Origin: an uncultured Gammaproteobacteria bacterium | GTDB lineage: Bacteria > Pseudomonadota > Gammaproteobacteria > Eutrophobiales > Eutrophobiaceae | DNA length: 64,000 nt | Direction: 5' to 3' | NCBI GenBank assembly: GCA_951812995.1 | Contig: CATOTD010000002.1 | Span: 565,468 to 629,467, forward strand | Shown here: one piece after another, positions 49,180 to 59,152 of the stretch | Numbering within the stretch: position 1 is the first letter of the stretch | Layout: the number at the start of each line of letters is the position of its first letter | The notes under the pieces: model-generated | The model's input: the letters and a program-made list of their open reading frames with translations, nothing else | Database searches by the model: none | What the model was told of the DNA's origin: nothing | Program-made: the position numbers and the translations under genes

Positions 49180-49519
49180 AACGGTGTCTCCCTTTATTAT
49201 TTTAAGGATTCCATTTTAACCTTTTTAGCAATTAGTAGAAAGTGGCTTTAATAATTGACACAGGGCAAGAAATCAAATATTTTTGTACAATTAAAATGTG
49301 CCGATTTGAAATCAGCTTGCGGGCGCAATAAAAATACCGCTAAAGAGACAACCTGCTTTAGCTGAAGCTGAATGTGGGTCACCTGCTTGGTTGCAGGTAG
49401 TAGACGCAGGTAGTAGACACAGGTAGTAGACAAGTTGTTCACGCATCCCCTCACATTCACTCAGCCGTACCTATACAGGCTGCCTCCTGGTTAATCGTAA
49501 TTATAATGAGGATATCATA
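49180..49519. promoter_or_regulatory. Intergenic region between icd and metZ, with 13-base tandem repeat
   Basis: It must hold the promoters of the divergent icd and metZ genes. At 49393-49431 the unit GCAGGTAGTAGAC occurs three times (third with A as first base). Upstream at 49365-49390, GAAGCTGAATGTGGGTCACC is of unknown role. No S-box or SAM riboswitch could be recognised ahead of metZ. AATGAGGATATCATA gives metZ a ribosome site. Confidence 0.45.
49393..49431 (+). repeat. 13-base direct repeat, three units
   Basis: GCAGGTAGTAGAC, GCAGGTAGTAGAC and ACAGGTAGTAGAC in tandem, about 90 bases upstream of the metZ start. The period of 13 is not helical phasing (10-11). Confidence 0.8.
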
Positions 49520-50707
49520 ATGTCTGACACTGAAGATAAACCATTAGGCTCAAATACCCTTGCTGTTCGAGCCGGGCAAGTGCGGAGTCAAGAAGGTGAG
49601 CATAGCGAACTGATATTTGCGAGTTCGAGTTATGTCTTTGCCACTGCGGCTGAGGCGGCCGCACGTTTTGCCGGGGATAGCCCGGGTAATATTTACTCGC
49701 GGTTTACCAATCCCACCGTCCGCACATTTGAACAACGTCTGGCGGCATTAGAACACGGTGAACGTTGTATAGCCACCTCTTCGGGCATGAGTGCCATACT
49801 CTGTACGTTACTCGGCTTACTAAAAGCGGGCGATCATATTGTGTCATCGCGCAGTATCTTTGGTACAACGGTTAATTTGTTATCAAACATATTGCCCAAG
49901 TACAGTATTACCACGACCTTTGTTGCACTCAGCAATTATGAGGATTGGGAACGCGCGATCACGCCCACCACAAAACTGCTCTTTCTGGAGACACCCTCAA
50001 ACCCACTGACTGAGATCGCTGACATCTCCAGATTGGCTGATATTGCCCATCATGCGGACACTCTCCTGATTGTCGATAATTGTTTCTGTACACCCTGCTT
50101 GCAATTACCCTTGAAATTGGGGGCGGATATCGTCATTCATTCTGCAACAAAATATCTGGATGGACAGGGACGCTGTGTGGGTGGCGCTATTGTGGGTAGT
50201 GATGCCTTGCTTGGTGAAGATATCCATGCCTTTTTGCGTAATGGCGGCGCGAGCATGAGTCCGTTTAATGCCTGGGTATTTTTGAAAGGATTGGAGACAT
50301 TGTCTATTCGTATGCAGGCACATTGTCGCAATGCACAGAAGGTCGCAGAATGGCTGAGTAATCAAACATTTGTCAAGCGAGTCTATTATCCTGGTCTCAA
50401 GTCGCATCCGCACTATGCGTTAGCCGCTACGCAACAATCGGCAGCGGGCGGCATTGTCAGCTTTGAGGTAAGTGGCGGCAAGGCCGCGGCGTGGAAGTTT
50501 ATTGATGCAACCAAACTTTTTTCCATTACCGCAAACCTGGGTGATACCAAGAGCACCATTACGCATCCTGGTAGTACAACACATCATAAATTGAGTGCAG
50601 AGCAACGTTTGGCAATGGGCATCAACCCAGGTTTAATCCGCTTGTCAGTGGGTCTTGAGGAGGTGTCTGACTTAATCAATGACCTGGATCAGGCGCATCA
50701 AGGATAA
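49520..50707 (+). CDS. metZ: O-succinylhomoserine sulfhydrylase
   Basis: A 395-residue PLP enzyme of the Cys/Met metabolism family that makes homocysteine from O-succinylhomoserine and sulfide. Markers: NTLAVRAGQVRSQEGEHSE, YSRFTNPTVRTFEQRLAALE, the PLP lysine in IVIHSATKYLDGQGRCVGG, and SLGDTKSTITHPGSTTHHKL-like text near the C-terminus (ANLGDTKSTITHPGSTTH). Direct sulfhydrylation fits with cysDN elsewhere in the window. It is read alone; the serine cycle follows after 164 bases. Confidence 0.93.
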   Translation: MSDTEDKPLGSNTLAVRAGQVRSQEGEHSELIFASSSYVFATAAEAAARFAGDSPGNIYSRFTNPTVRTFEQRLAALEHGERCIATSSGMSAILCTLLGLLKAGDHIVSSRSIFGTTVNLLSNILPKYSITTTFVALSNYEDWERAITPTTKLLFLETPSNPLTEIADISRLADIAHHADTLLIVDNCFCTPCLQLPLKLGADIVIHSATKYLDGQGRCVGGAIVGSDALLGEDIHAFLRNGGASMSPFNAWVFLKGLETLSIRMQAHCRNAQKVAEWLSNQTFVKRVYYPGLKSHPHYALAATQQSAAGGIVSFEVSGGKAAAWKFIDATKLFSITANLGDTKSTITHPGSTTHHKLSAEQRLAMGINPGLIRLSVGLEEVSDLINDLDQAHQG

Positions 50708-50871
50708 GGATGACCATAAATATTAGATTGATCTAACCCGTTATTATTGGTTAAACTGTCTCACCGCTGAAGAGATGTCTTAGCAAAAATCTTTAACTAC
50801 AAACATTAAATAAAAGAGTGGCCGACCCTCTATTATTTACTAAAGTTTTTTTTCACTGGAGGATATTTGAC

Positions 50872-52056
50872 ATGTCTGGACGTAACTTTTTATTTATTCC
50901 CGGCCCCACGACGGTGCCGCGCCGTATTCAGAATGCAATGAACATCGAGCAAGAAGACATGCGTGCGCTGGATTTACCTGAATTTACCAAACCACTTTAT
51001 GAAGATATGAAAAAAATCTTCAAGACTAAGACAGGTCGTGTGTTTATTTTCCCTGCCTCAGGTACGGGTGGTTGGGAATCAGCAGTCGCCAATACCTTAA
51101 ATGTTGGTGACAAGGTTTTGATGTCTGGTTTCGGCCATTTTTCAAATCTTTGGATTGATCTTTGCCAACGCTGGGGTCTGGATGTACAGGCATTGGCAGA
51201 AGCATGGGGCGATGGTGTGCCAGTTGAGAAGTATGCAGACATTTTAGCTGCCGACAAGCAGCATGAGATCAAAGCAGTCTTCGCCACCCACAACGAAACA
51301 GCGACAGGTGTCGCATCAGATATTGCGGGTGTACGCAAGGCATTGGATGCTTGCAATCATCCAGCATTATTATTTGTCGATGGTGTGAGTTCTATCGGTT
51401 CAATCGATTTTCGCATGGACGAGTGGGGCGTAGATATCTGCGTCTCTGGTTCACAAAAGGGCCTGATGTTGCCGACTGGTTTGGGTATTGTTTGTGCCAG
51501 TGAAAAGGCCTTGGCTTGTCGTGCAGGCTCTAAATTGCCAAAGACATTCTTTGATTGGAATGATCAAATCAAAACCAATGATCTGGGTTATTTTCCATAT
51601 ACACCACCCATGAATTTATTGCGCGGCCTACGTGCATCACTGGATATGATTTTCGAGGAAGGTCTGGAAAATGTGTTTGCTCGTCACAAGCGTATGGCAA
51701 CTGCTGTACGTGCAGCAGTCAGTGCTTGGGGTATGCAACCGATTGCCACCGCTGAAAAATGGTATTCCGATACCGTAACCGCCGTAAAAGTCCCGGCAGG
51801 TTGTGATGGTAATGCAGTGGTTCGCCATGCTTACAGTTATTATAATCTGGCGCTTTCAATCAGTCTTGGCAAGATAGCAGGCCAAGCATTTCGCATCGGC
51901 CATCTTGGTGATATGAATGAGCTGATGGTGTTGACCCCAATCAATGGTGCAGAAATGAGCATGAAAGATTTAGGTTACCCGATTACATTGGGTAGTGGGG
52001 TTGCAGCCGCGCAAGCGTACTTGTGCGCAACGGCCAAGCCGCGCATAGCACAATAA
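50872..52056 (+). CDS. sgaA: Serine-glyoxylate aminotransferase
   Basis: A 394-residue class V PLP aminotransferase that turns serine and glyoxylate into hydroxypyruvate and glycine, the entry of the serine cycle. I set the start at ATG 50872 (MSGRNFLFIPGPTTVPRRI), 9 bases after GGAGG; the open frame from 50818 has no support. The PLP lysine is in ICVSGSQKGLMLPTGLG; VFATHNETATGVASDI and IRLGHLG-like text near the end (FRIGHLGDMNEL) are typical. First gene of the serine-cycle run, followed by mclA after 146 bases. Confidence 0.93.
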   Translation: MSGRNFLFIPGPTTVPRRIQNAMNIEQEDMRALDLPEFTKPLYEDMKKIFKTKTGRVFIFPASGTGGWESAVANTLNVGDKVLMSGFGHFSNLWIDLCQRWGLDVQALAEAWGDGVPVEKYADILAADKQHEIKAVFATHNETATGVASDIAGVRKALDACNHPALLFVDGVSSIGSIDFRMDEWGVDICVSGSQKGLMLPTGLGIVCASEKALACRAGSKLPKTFFDWNDQIKTNDLGYFPYTPPMNLLRGLRASLDMIFEEGLENVFARHKRMATAVRAAVSAWGMQPIATAEKWYSDTVTAVKVPAGCDGNAVVRHAYSYYNLALSISLGKIAGQAFRIGHLGDMNELMVLTPINGAEMSMKDLGYPITLGSGVAAAQAYLCATAKPRIAQ

Positions 52057-52202
52057 TCAAGCGTTAATAACAAGCATAAAATACGCATTTATCATCATTT
52101 AAACTACGACATTTCCAAAAAAGTTGCGGGCCTCGGGGGTTATTTAAGGGGTGATTGCTAATTTACAGTCGTACATTTAGCAAAAATGGAGGGTATACAA
52201 TT

Positions 52203-53150
52203 ATGAGTTTTAAGCAGTATGAACCGGCGTATGCACGCCTACAACGCAGTGAATTGGCTGTGCCGGGGTCAAATCCAGGCATGTTTGAAAAGGCGGCTAA
52301 CAGTGCTGCCGATTATGTTTTTCTTGATTGTGAAGATGCTGTCGTTCCTGATGACAAGGCGCAGGCAAGAAAGAATATTATTGCAGGCTTGCATGATATT
52401 AATTGGGGCAACAAAACGCTGTCTGTGCGCATTAACGGCCTTGATACACATTATATGTATCGTGATGTGATCGATATCTTAGAACAAGCCGGCGACAAGC
52501 TCGATACCATTCTCATCCCTAAAGTCGGCACCGCTGAAGATGTCTATGCGGTTGACATGTTGGTTACCCAGATTGAAACCGCCATGGGTCTGAAAAAAAA
52601 GATAGGCCTTGAATGTTTGATTGAAACAGCCTTGGGCGGTGCTAACGTCATGGCGATTGCCCAGGCGAGTGCGCGACTTGAGGCCTTGCATTTTGGTGTT
52701 GCAGATTACGCCGCCAGTCTGCGTTCGCGTACTACCGTCATTGGTGGATTAAACCCGGATTATATTTGTGATGGTGCTTTGAATGATCAGTGGCATGCGG
52801 CGCAAGTGACGATGCTAACCGCTTGTCGCGCCTATGGTCTGCGTGCGATCGACGGACCGTTTGGCGACTTCAGCGATGCCGATGCCTTTCGCGAAGCGGC
52901 GCGGCGCGTTGCGGCTTTGGGTTATGAAGGTAAATGGGCGATTCATCCATCACAAATCGCGTTAGCCAATGAAGTAATGTCGCCGCCCGAGACTGAGGTG
53001 ACGCGGGCGCGGCGAGTGCTAGTTGCCTTGGAAGAGGCCGCCAAGGCAGGCAAGGGTGCGGCGCAGTTAGATGGCAAGATGATTGATCTCGCATCCGAGC
53101 GTATGGCGCGCAGTGTCATTGCGCAAGCCGATCAAATCGCCGCCGATTAA
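52203..53150 (+). CDS. mclA: Malyl-CoA lyase
   Basis: A 315-residue HpcH/HpaI-type lyase that splits malyl-CoA into acetyl-CoA and glyoxylate. Starts at ATG 52203 (MSFKQYEPAYARLQRSELAV) after GGAGGG. Markers: ADYVFLDCEDAVVPDDK with metal ligands, LSVRINGLDTHYMYRD, LECLIETALGGANVMAIA, and LHFGVADYAASLRSR. The C-terminal lid region has GKWAIHPSQIALANEV. With mtkAB it finishes the serine cycle. 27 bases separate it from mtkA. Confidence 0.95.
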   Translation: MSFKQYEPAYARLQRSELAVPGSNPGMFEKAANSAADYVFLDCEDAVVPDDKAQARKNIIAGLHDINWGNKTLSVRINGLDTHYMYRDVIDILEQAGDKLDTILIPKVGTAEDVYAVDMLVTQIETAMGLKKKIGLECLIETALGGANVMAIAQASARLEALHFGVADYAASLRSRTTVIGGLNPDYICDGALNDQWHAAQVTMLTACRAYGLRAIDGPFGDFSDADAFREAARRVAALGYEGKWAIHPSQIALANEVMSPPETEVTRARRVLVALEEAAKAGKGAAQLDGKMIDLASERMARSVIAQADQIAAD

Positions 53151-53177
53151 CTTATACATATCATAAAGGGTGACAGT

Positions 53178-54353
53178 ATGGATATACATGAATATCAGTC
53201 AAAAGAAATTCTAGCTGACTATGGCATACCGATACTTGCGGGTGGACTTGCATACAGCCCAGAGCAAGCAGTCTATCGTGCCTTGGAAATGGGGGGTGAT
53301 ACCTGGGTCGTAAAGGCACAGATCCATTCAGGCGCACGCGGTAAAGCGGGGGGCATTAAAGTTTGTAAAACAGAAGAGGAGGTCTCAAAAGCAACAGAAG
53401 CATTACTCGGCGCAAAATTGATCACGAATCAAACCGGACCGCAAGGCAAGATTTGTCATCGTGTCTATGTAGAAGCCGGCTGTAATATTGCACGTGAAAT
53501 CTACCTGGCCTTTGTGCTGGATCGCGCTAAGGAGAGTGTGACTGTTGTCGCGTCAGCCGAAGGTGGCATGGAGATTGAGGAACTGGCTACAACCAAACCT
53601 GAATCTATTATCAAGACTGCGGTGGAACCGGCCGTTGGGATGCAACCGTTTCAAGCACGCGAGATTGCATTTGGACTGGGTTTAGATAAAGCACAGGTCA
53701 ATCAAGCGGTAACAACGCTTTTAGGATGCTATCGGGCAATGCGTGATTTAGATGCCGCTATGGTTGAGATCAATCCACTCGTGGTGACCAAAGAGGGCAA
53801 TATTATCGCTGTTGATGCGAAAATGGGGTTTGACGATAACGCACTGTTTCGCCATCACAATATTGCCGAGTTACGCGACAAATCACAAGAAGATGCGCGT
53901 GAAATGCGGGCCGCCGATCGGGGTCTGAGCTACGTCGGCCTGGACGGCAACATTGGTTGTATTATCAATGGTGCTGGTTTGGCAATGGCGACCATGGATA
54001 TGATCATGCACGCTGGCGGTGAACCCGCCAACTTTTTAGATATCGGCGGTGGTGCTTCACCCGAGCGCACGACCAAGGCATTCAGTTTGGTACTGTCTGA
54101 TGACAAGGTTGAATGTATTCTGGTGAATATCTTTGCCGGCATTAATCGTTGTGATTGGATTGCTGAAGGTGTGGTGCAAGCAATACAAAAAATTAACATT
54201 AAAGTGCCATTAGTCGTTAGATTATCAGGCACGAATGTTGCCGCAGGCCGCAAGATTCTAAATGACAGTGGTCTGTCTATTATCATGGCCGACACACTAA
54301 AAGAGGCGGCCGATAAAGCGGTAGCGGCATGGAAACAAGCGGCGGATAAATAA
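53178..54353 (+). CDS. mtkA: Malate-CoA ligase beta subunit
   Basis: A 391-residue ATP-grasp subunit similar to the succinyl-CoA synthetase beta chain. Markers: [67 protein letters not shown], and [16 protein letters not shown]. The malate rather than succinate role is inferred from the serine-cycle neighbours mclA and hprA; the sequence alone could be sucC. A ribosome site (AAAGGGTGA) precedes ATG 53178. Followed by mtkB after 14 bases. Confidence 0.9.
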   Translation: MDIHEYQSKEILADYGIPILAGGLAYSPEQAVYRALEMGGDTWVVKAQIHSGARGKAGGIKVCKTEEEVSKATEALLGAKLITNQTGPQGKICHRVYVEAGCNIAREIYLAFVLDRAKESVTVVASAEGGMEIEELATTKPESIIKTAVEPAVGMQPFQAREIAFGLGLDKAQVNQAVTTLLGCYRAMRDLDAAMVEINPLVVTKEGNIIAVDAKMGFDDNALFRHHNIAELRDKSQEDAREMRAADRGLSYVGLDGNIGCIINGAGLAMATMDMIMHAGGEPANFLDIGGGASPERTTKAFSLVLSDDKVECILVNIFAGINRCDWIAEGVVQAIQKINIKVPLVVRLSGTNVAAGRKILNDSGLSIIMADTLKEAADKAVAAWKQAADK

Positions 54354-54367
54354 AGGAGGATATGAAC

Positions 54368-55258
54368 ATGGCAATCCATTTACATGAAAATACAAAAGTG
54401 TTAGTACAAGGTTTTACGGGTCAGATAGGTTCTTTTCATGCAGCCGACATGATCAAGTACGGTACCAATATCGTCGGCGGTGTCACACCTGGCAAAGGGG
54501 GTGCTCGGCATCTGGATAGACCTGTGTTCAATACCATGAAAGAAGCCGTCACCGCAACGGGCGCAAATGCAAGCATCATCTTCGTGCCGCCCCCATTTGC
54601 GGCGGACAGTATCATGGAAGCGGCCGATGCGGGGATACGTTATTGCGTCGCGATCACCGATGGTATTCCAGCGCAGGACATGATCCGCGTTAAGCGTTAT
54701 ATGCGCCGCTACCGGGCCGCAGACAAAATGTTGTTAACCGGACCCAACTGTGCCGGCTCTATCAGCCCGGGAAAATGTATGGTAGGTATCATGCCGGGAC
54801 ATATCTATATACCCGGCAACGTCGGTATTGTGGGTCGTTCCGGTACCTTGGGTTATGAAGCCGCCTCACAAATGCAAGAAGTGGGGATTGGTGTCTCATC
54901 AAGTATTGGTATCGGCGGAGATCCTATCAACGGTAGTTCATTCAGAGATCATCTTGAAGCCTTTGAACAGGATGATGAGACCAAGGCAGTGGTCATCATC
55001 GGTGAGATCGGCGGACCACAAGAAGTTGATGCTGCAATCTGGGCGAAAGACAATATGTCTAAACCGCTGATTGCTTATGTTGCTGGATTAACGGCTCCCA
55101 AGGGTCGACGCATGGGTCATGCCGGCGCGATTATTTCTGCTGTCGGCGAGAGTGCCGCAGAAAAAGTCGAGATATTGCAAGAATGCAACGTGAATATTGT
55201 GCCCAATCCTTCCGCGTTCGCCGCAGTCGTACAAGAAGTACTGGCCAACGTTAATTAA
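54368..55258 (+). CDS. mtkB: Malate-CoA ligase alpha subunit
   Basis: A 296-residue subunit like succinyl-CoA synthetase alpha. I prefer ATG 54368 (MAIHLHENTKVLVQGFTG), which is 8 bases after GGAGG; ATG 54362 is too close to it. CoA-binding fold: LVQGFTGQIGSFHAADMIKYG; LLTGPNCAGSISPGKCMVGI; the phosphorylated His is in GRRMGHAGAIISA. Together with MtkA it activates malate with ATP and CoA. Confidence 0.91.
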   Translation: MAIHLHENTKVLVQGFTGQIGSFHAADMIKYGTNIVGGVTPGKGGARHLDRPVFNTMKEAVTATGANASIIFVPPPFAADSIMEAADAGIRYCVAITDGIPAQDMIRVKRYMRRYRAADKMLLTGPNCAGSISPGKCMVGIMPGHIYIPGNVGIVGRSGTLGYEAASQMQEVGIGVSSSIGIGGDPINGSSFRDHLEAFEQDDETKAVVIIGEIGGPQEVDAAIWAKDNMSKPLIAYVAGLTAPKGRRMGHAGAIISAVGESAAEKVEILQECNVNIVPNPSAFAAVVQEVLANVN

Positions 55259-55275
55259 GTTAAGGAGTGCTTAAA

Positions 55276-56250
55276 ATGTCAAAACCTAAAGTTGTACTTA
55301 CCCGTAAATGGCCAGCAATAGCAGAAGCTAAGGCGCAAGCAATGTTTGATGTTGTTTTAAATGAAAACGATCAGAAGCTGTCAGTTGCAGCACTGAAGGA
55401 AGCACTGCGCACGGCTGATGCTGTTTGCCCGACTGTATCTGATTTTCAAATTGACAAAGAGATACTGAGTGTTGCAGGTCGCAAGTGTAAGATATTGTCC
55501 AACTTTGGTGTTGGTTATAACAACATTGATACTGTAGCGGCAAAAGCGGCCGGTGTCGTGGTAACTAACACGCCTGAAGTCTTGACCGATTGTACGGCCG
55601 ATGTTGCCATGGGTTTATTGTTGGCTGTTGCCCGACGTTTAGGTGAAGGCGAACGTCTGGTGCGTAACAAACAATGGGATGGCTGGTGCCCAACGCATAT
55701 GTTGGCGACAAAGGTCACTGGCAAGAAACTCGGTTGTATTGGTTTCGGACGTATCGCGCAAGCCGTTGCGCAAAAAGCGCATTTTGGTTTTGGTATGGAA
55801 ATCATTTTTTATGATCCGTATCCGCCCGCTACTGCAGTGATTAAAAAATTCAGCGCGACACAAAAAGATGCAGTAGAAGACGTGTTGAAAGATTCAGATT
55901 TTGTTACCTTGCACTGCCCCGGCGGTGGTGCCAATACCCATCTTATGAATGCCGATCGCTTGGGCATGATGAAAACATCGGCTTTTTTGATCAATACCGC
56001 GCGTGGCGATGTGGTTGATGAACAGGCACTCGTACAAGCGTTGCGAGACGGTGTTATTAGGGGTGCCGGGTTGGACGTGTTTGCGCAAGAGCCAACGGTT
56101 ACAGAAGCATTATTGTCGATGGAGAACGTGGTGCTACTACCACACCTTGGGAGCGCAACAACCGAGACCCGTGTTGCGATGGGCTTGCGATCATTGGCTA
56201 ATGTGGAGGCCTTCTTTAGCGGGAATGAACCCGGCGACCGGGTTGCATGA
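55276..56250 (+). CDS. hprA: Hydroxypyruvate reductase (D-2-hydroxyacid dehydrogenase)
   Basis: A 324-residue NAD(P)H enzyme of the glycerate dehydrogenase/GyaR type that makes D-glycerate from hydroxypyruvate, the second step of the serine cycle. ATG 55276 (MSKPKVVLTRKW) follows AAGGAG. Seen: NFGVGYNNIDTVAAKAAGVV, the dinucleotide site GCIGFGRIAQAVAQKA, the catalytic Arg in INTARGDVVDEQAL, the Glu in FAQEPTV, and the His in LLPHLGSATTETR. Glyoxylate reductase activity is a possible second role. Confidence 0.92.
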   Translation: MSKPKVVLTRKWPAIAEAKAQAMFDVVLNENDQKLSVAALKEALRTADAVCPTVSDFQIDKEILSVAGRKCKILSNFGVGYNNIDTVAAKAAGVVVTNTPEVLTDCTADVAMGLLLAVARRLGEGERLVRNKQWDGWCPTHMLATKVTGKKLGCIGFGRIAQAVAQKAHFGFGMEIIFYDPYPPATAVIKKFSATQKDAVEDVLKDSDFVTLHCPGGGANTHLMNADRLGMMKTSAFLINTARGDVVDEQALVQALRDGVIRGAGLDVFAQEPTVTEALLSMENVVLLPHLGSATTETRVAMGLRSLANVEAFFSGNEPGDRVA

Positions 56251-56290
56251 CGATAGTCAGTCACTGCAATATGAATCAGGTATTGTGTAT

Positions 56291-59035
56291 ATGACGGTCG
56301 CACAAGTTGAGTCCAATAAACGCTCTTTGGATGCGGCCTCTGCGAGTTACGTAAAAGAAGTGGTTGGCCTATTAACCGATCAACTCACGCAAGTAATTGA
56401 ACATCGTCATCATGAGATACTGCCCTATGTCCGTGGTGAGCTGGCGATACCGTCAAGTGATAAGGTGTTATTGTTGGGCATTTTACAAGCCTGGGGGATC
56501 TGGTTTCAGCTACTCAATATAGCAGAAGAAAATACGGGTATGCGGCGGCGGCGCATGGCTGAAAAAAAACTGAAACTAGAAAATATACCGGGCACGTTTG
56601 CCTATGTCTTTAAACAAGCCTGTGATTCAGGGATTAGCGAACACGATATTCAAAAATTACTGAATGTCGCACATATACGGCCAACTTTCACCGCCCATCC
56701 CACCGAGGCTAAACGTGTTACTGTGCTGGCCATACATCGGCGCATTTATGTCTTGTTATATCGCCTGGAAAGTGAGCGTTGGACGGCGAGAGAACGCGAT
56801 AAATTTATCGATGCCTTACGTAATGAAATTGACTTGCTTTGGTTAACGGGTGAAATTCGTTTAGAAAAACCATCCGTCGCGCAAGAAATTGCCTGGGGAT
56901 TGCATTTCTTTGAACAGTCTTTGTTTGAACGGATACCAGAGACCCATGAAAAATTAAAATGGGCCTTAAAACAAACTTACCCAGATGTTGATTTTAGACT
57001 CTTGCCGTTTTTTCAATTTGGTTCATGGATTGGGGGTGATCGTGATGGTAATCCATTTGTAACGAATGAGGTTACTAAAGATGCCTTGTTAAAGAGTCGG
57101 CGCATGGTATTACAACATTACATAAAACGACTGGAAAAACTGATCGGCAAACTGAGTGTGTCGAGTGCCAATGTCACCTTATCAGAAACCTTTATACAAA
57201 ACTTGGCCGCGATACTGGCAGGTATTGATGAACTTGAACATGTGACGGAAAGAAACCCGGGCGAGGTATTCCGTCAATTTTTGACATGTATGTCAGTAAA
57301 ATTGCGCGGCACATTGAACAATGAAGAAGAAGGTCATTTCAGTGCAATACGCTATATTGATGCGGATGAATTTATCACTGAGCTGAAACAATTGATGTTT
57401 GGTCTGCGCCAAGCAGGCTGTCGGCAATTGGCGCGTTCATTTGTCATGCCGCTATTACAAGAAGCCGAGGCCTTTCGTTTTCGTACAGTGCGTTTGGATT
57501 TGCGTGAAAATTCAACCACCACCAACCATACGTTGGTCTCGATCTGGAAGGCAATGCAAGCGAGCGATACAGCACCCGCAACAGATAGTGAAGAATGGCG
57601 GACATGGTTGCTGGCAGAATTGGACAAACCGCTGGGTAATAAGCTACCGACCTTTTCCAATCTTGATGATGTTGCCGCATCCACGCTGGGCTTGTTTCAG
57701 ATGTCGGCCGAGATGATGGATAAGCTGGATCGTGAGGCGTTGGGTCATTTTATTTTGTCAATGACGCAATCAGTCAACGATATTCTTGGCGTTTATGTAT
57801 TGGCAAAGATATCAGGTTTGTTCGCGGGTGATAAAGGCAATGAATATAGTCGCTTGCCGATTGTGCCTTTATTCGAAACCATTGACGACCTGCAACGTAG
57901 CCCCGAGATAATGAAAACATTATTGAGGCTGTCGGTCGTCCAACGTTCGGTTAAAGGATTAAACGGTGTGCAAGAGATCATGATTGGTTATTCCGATTCC
58001 AATAAAGACGGCGGTTATCTGACTGCGAACTGGGAATTGACCAAGGCACAAATGAATCTTACCAAGGTAGCGCAAGAAACAGGCATCCCGATCTCCTTTT
58101 TTCACGGTAGAGGCGGATCTGTCAGTCGCGGCGGTGCGCCCACGGGTCATGCGGTCGCCGCCCAGCCCGCAGGTTCAATTCATGGACAAATGCGTATTAC
58201 CGAACAGGGTGAAGTCGTATCATCGAAGTATGCCAATGAAGGCACGGCGCAATATCAAATAGAGTTACTGGCCGCGAGTGTGTTTGAACACACTTTGAAA
58301 TCTTTAAACGAAGACAAGTTAAAACCGAATCCTGATTTTGACACAGCAATGGAACGTCTTTCCGAACTTGCCTTTAACAAGTATCGTGAATTGATCGAAA
58401 CGGACGGGCTGCTTGATTATTACAGTGCCGCAAGTCCAGTCGAAGAACTGGCGAAGATGAATATCGGTTCGCGTCCCGCCAGACGCTTTGGCGCAAAATC
58501 GCTAAACGATCTAAGGGCAATCCCCTGGGTCTTTGCCTGGACGCAAAATCGGCATCTGGTGCCAGGGTGGTATGGCGTTGGTACGGCATTAAAATCATTT
58601 ATTGATGCACGCGGTGCAGAAAACGAACAGTTACTAAGCAATATGTTTCATGAAACCCGTCTGTTCCGTCTGGTTATTGATGAGGTTGAAAAAACCCTGT
58701 CATTAGTCGATCTGGATGTTTCGGCATCGTATTCAAAACTTGTCGAAAATGAAAAAATACGCGATACCCTATTCAACAAAATCGTTGCAGAATATCACTT
58801 GACGGTAGCGATGGTCTTGCAGATAACGGGCGAAAAAGAACTCAGCGAACGCTTCAAAAAATTCAGTCGCAAACTCCATCGCCGTTTTCCGGTGTTACAT
58901 CAAGCAGGCATGGAACAAGTACAATTAGTAAAAGAATTTCGTTGTCGGGAAGAGGGCGATGACCTGTCGGAAGGGTTGATGCCTTTATTGTTGTCGATAA
59001 ATTGTATTAGTGCTGGATTGGGCTGGACCGGATGA
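56291..59035 (+). CDS. ppc: Phosphoenolpyruvate carboxylase
   Basis: A 914-residue enzyme that carboxylates PEP to oxaloacetate, the CO2-fixing step of the serine cycle. I set the start at ATG 56291 (MTVAQVESNKRSLDAASASY); the open frame runs back to 56003 but overlaps hprA in another frame. Catalytic parts: FTAHPTEAKRVTVLAIHRR with His, IGGDRDGNPFVTNEVT, GYSDSNKDGGYLTANWEL, FFHGRGGSVSRGGAPTGHAV. The C-terminus is AGLGWTG instead of the usual QNTG. It follows hprA by 40 bases and closes the block. Confidence 0.95.
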   Translation: MTVAQVESNKRSLDAASASYVKEVVGLLTDQLTQVIEHRHHEILPYVRGELAIPSSDKVLLLGILQAWGIWFQLLNIAEENTGMRRRRMAEKKLKLENIPGTFAYVFKQACDSGISEHDIQKLLNVAHIRPTFTAHPTEAKRVTVLAIHRRIYVLLYRLESERWTARERDKFIDALRNEIDLLWLTGEIRLEKPSVAQEIAWGLHFFEQSLFERIPETHEKLKWALKQTYPDVDFRLLPFFQFGSWIGGDRDGNPFVTNEVTKDALLKSRRMVLQHYIKRLEKLIGKLSVSSANVTLSETFIQNLAAILAGIDELEHVTERNPGEVFRQFLTCMSVKLRGTLNNEEEGHFSAIRYIDADEFITELKQLMFGLRQAGCRQLARSFVMPLLQEAEAFRFRTVRLDLRENSTTTNHTLVSIWKAMQASDTAPATDSEEWRTWLLAELDKPLGNKLPTFSNLDDVAASTLGLFQMSAEMMDKLDREALGHFILSMTQSVNDILGVYVLAKISGLFAGDKGNEYSRLPIVPLFETIDDLQRSPEIMKTLLRLSVVQRSVKGLNGVQEIMIGYSDSNKDGGYLTANWELTKAQMNLTKVAQETGIPISFFHGRGGSVSRGGAPTGHAVAAQPAGSIHGQMRITEQGEVVSSKYANEGTAQYQIELLAASVFEHTLKSLNEDKLKPNPDFDTAMERLSELAFNKYRELIETDGLLDYYSAASPVEELAKMNIGSRPARRFGAKSLNDLRAIPWVFAWTQNRHLVPGWYGVGTALKSFIDARGAENEQLLSNMFHETRLFRLVIDEVEKTLSLVDLDVSASYSKLVENEKIRDTLFNKIVAEYHLTVAMVLQITGEKELSERFKKFSRKLHRRFPVLHQAGMEQVQLVKEFRCREEGDDLSEGLMPLLLSINCISAGLGWTG

Positions 59036-59152
59036 TCGCCGCCCTGCCGTTGACCACTTTTTAGTGATATTCTGGCTGTATTTTGAAGGACTTCTGAAGT
59101 AAAAATCGCCAGTCATATCACTTACACTGTTTTTGTTCTTCCTACCTTACCG

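Noticed and set aside
49393..49431. CRISPR-like repeat
   Set aside because: The units are contiguous, 13 bases long and have no spacers; no cas gene is nearby.
53178..55258. sucCD (succinyl-CoA synthetase) for the mtkAB pair
   Set aside because: Sequence alone is compatible, but position between malyl-CoA lyase and hydroxypyruvate reductase favours malate-CoA ligase; kept as the alternative.
56003..56290. N-terminal extension of ppc to 56003
   Set aside because: It overlaps hprA by about 250 bases in another frame; PEP carboxylase similarity begins after ATG 56291.
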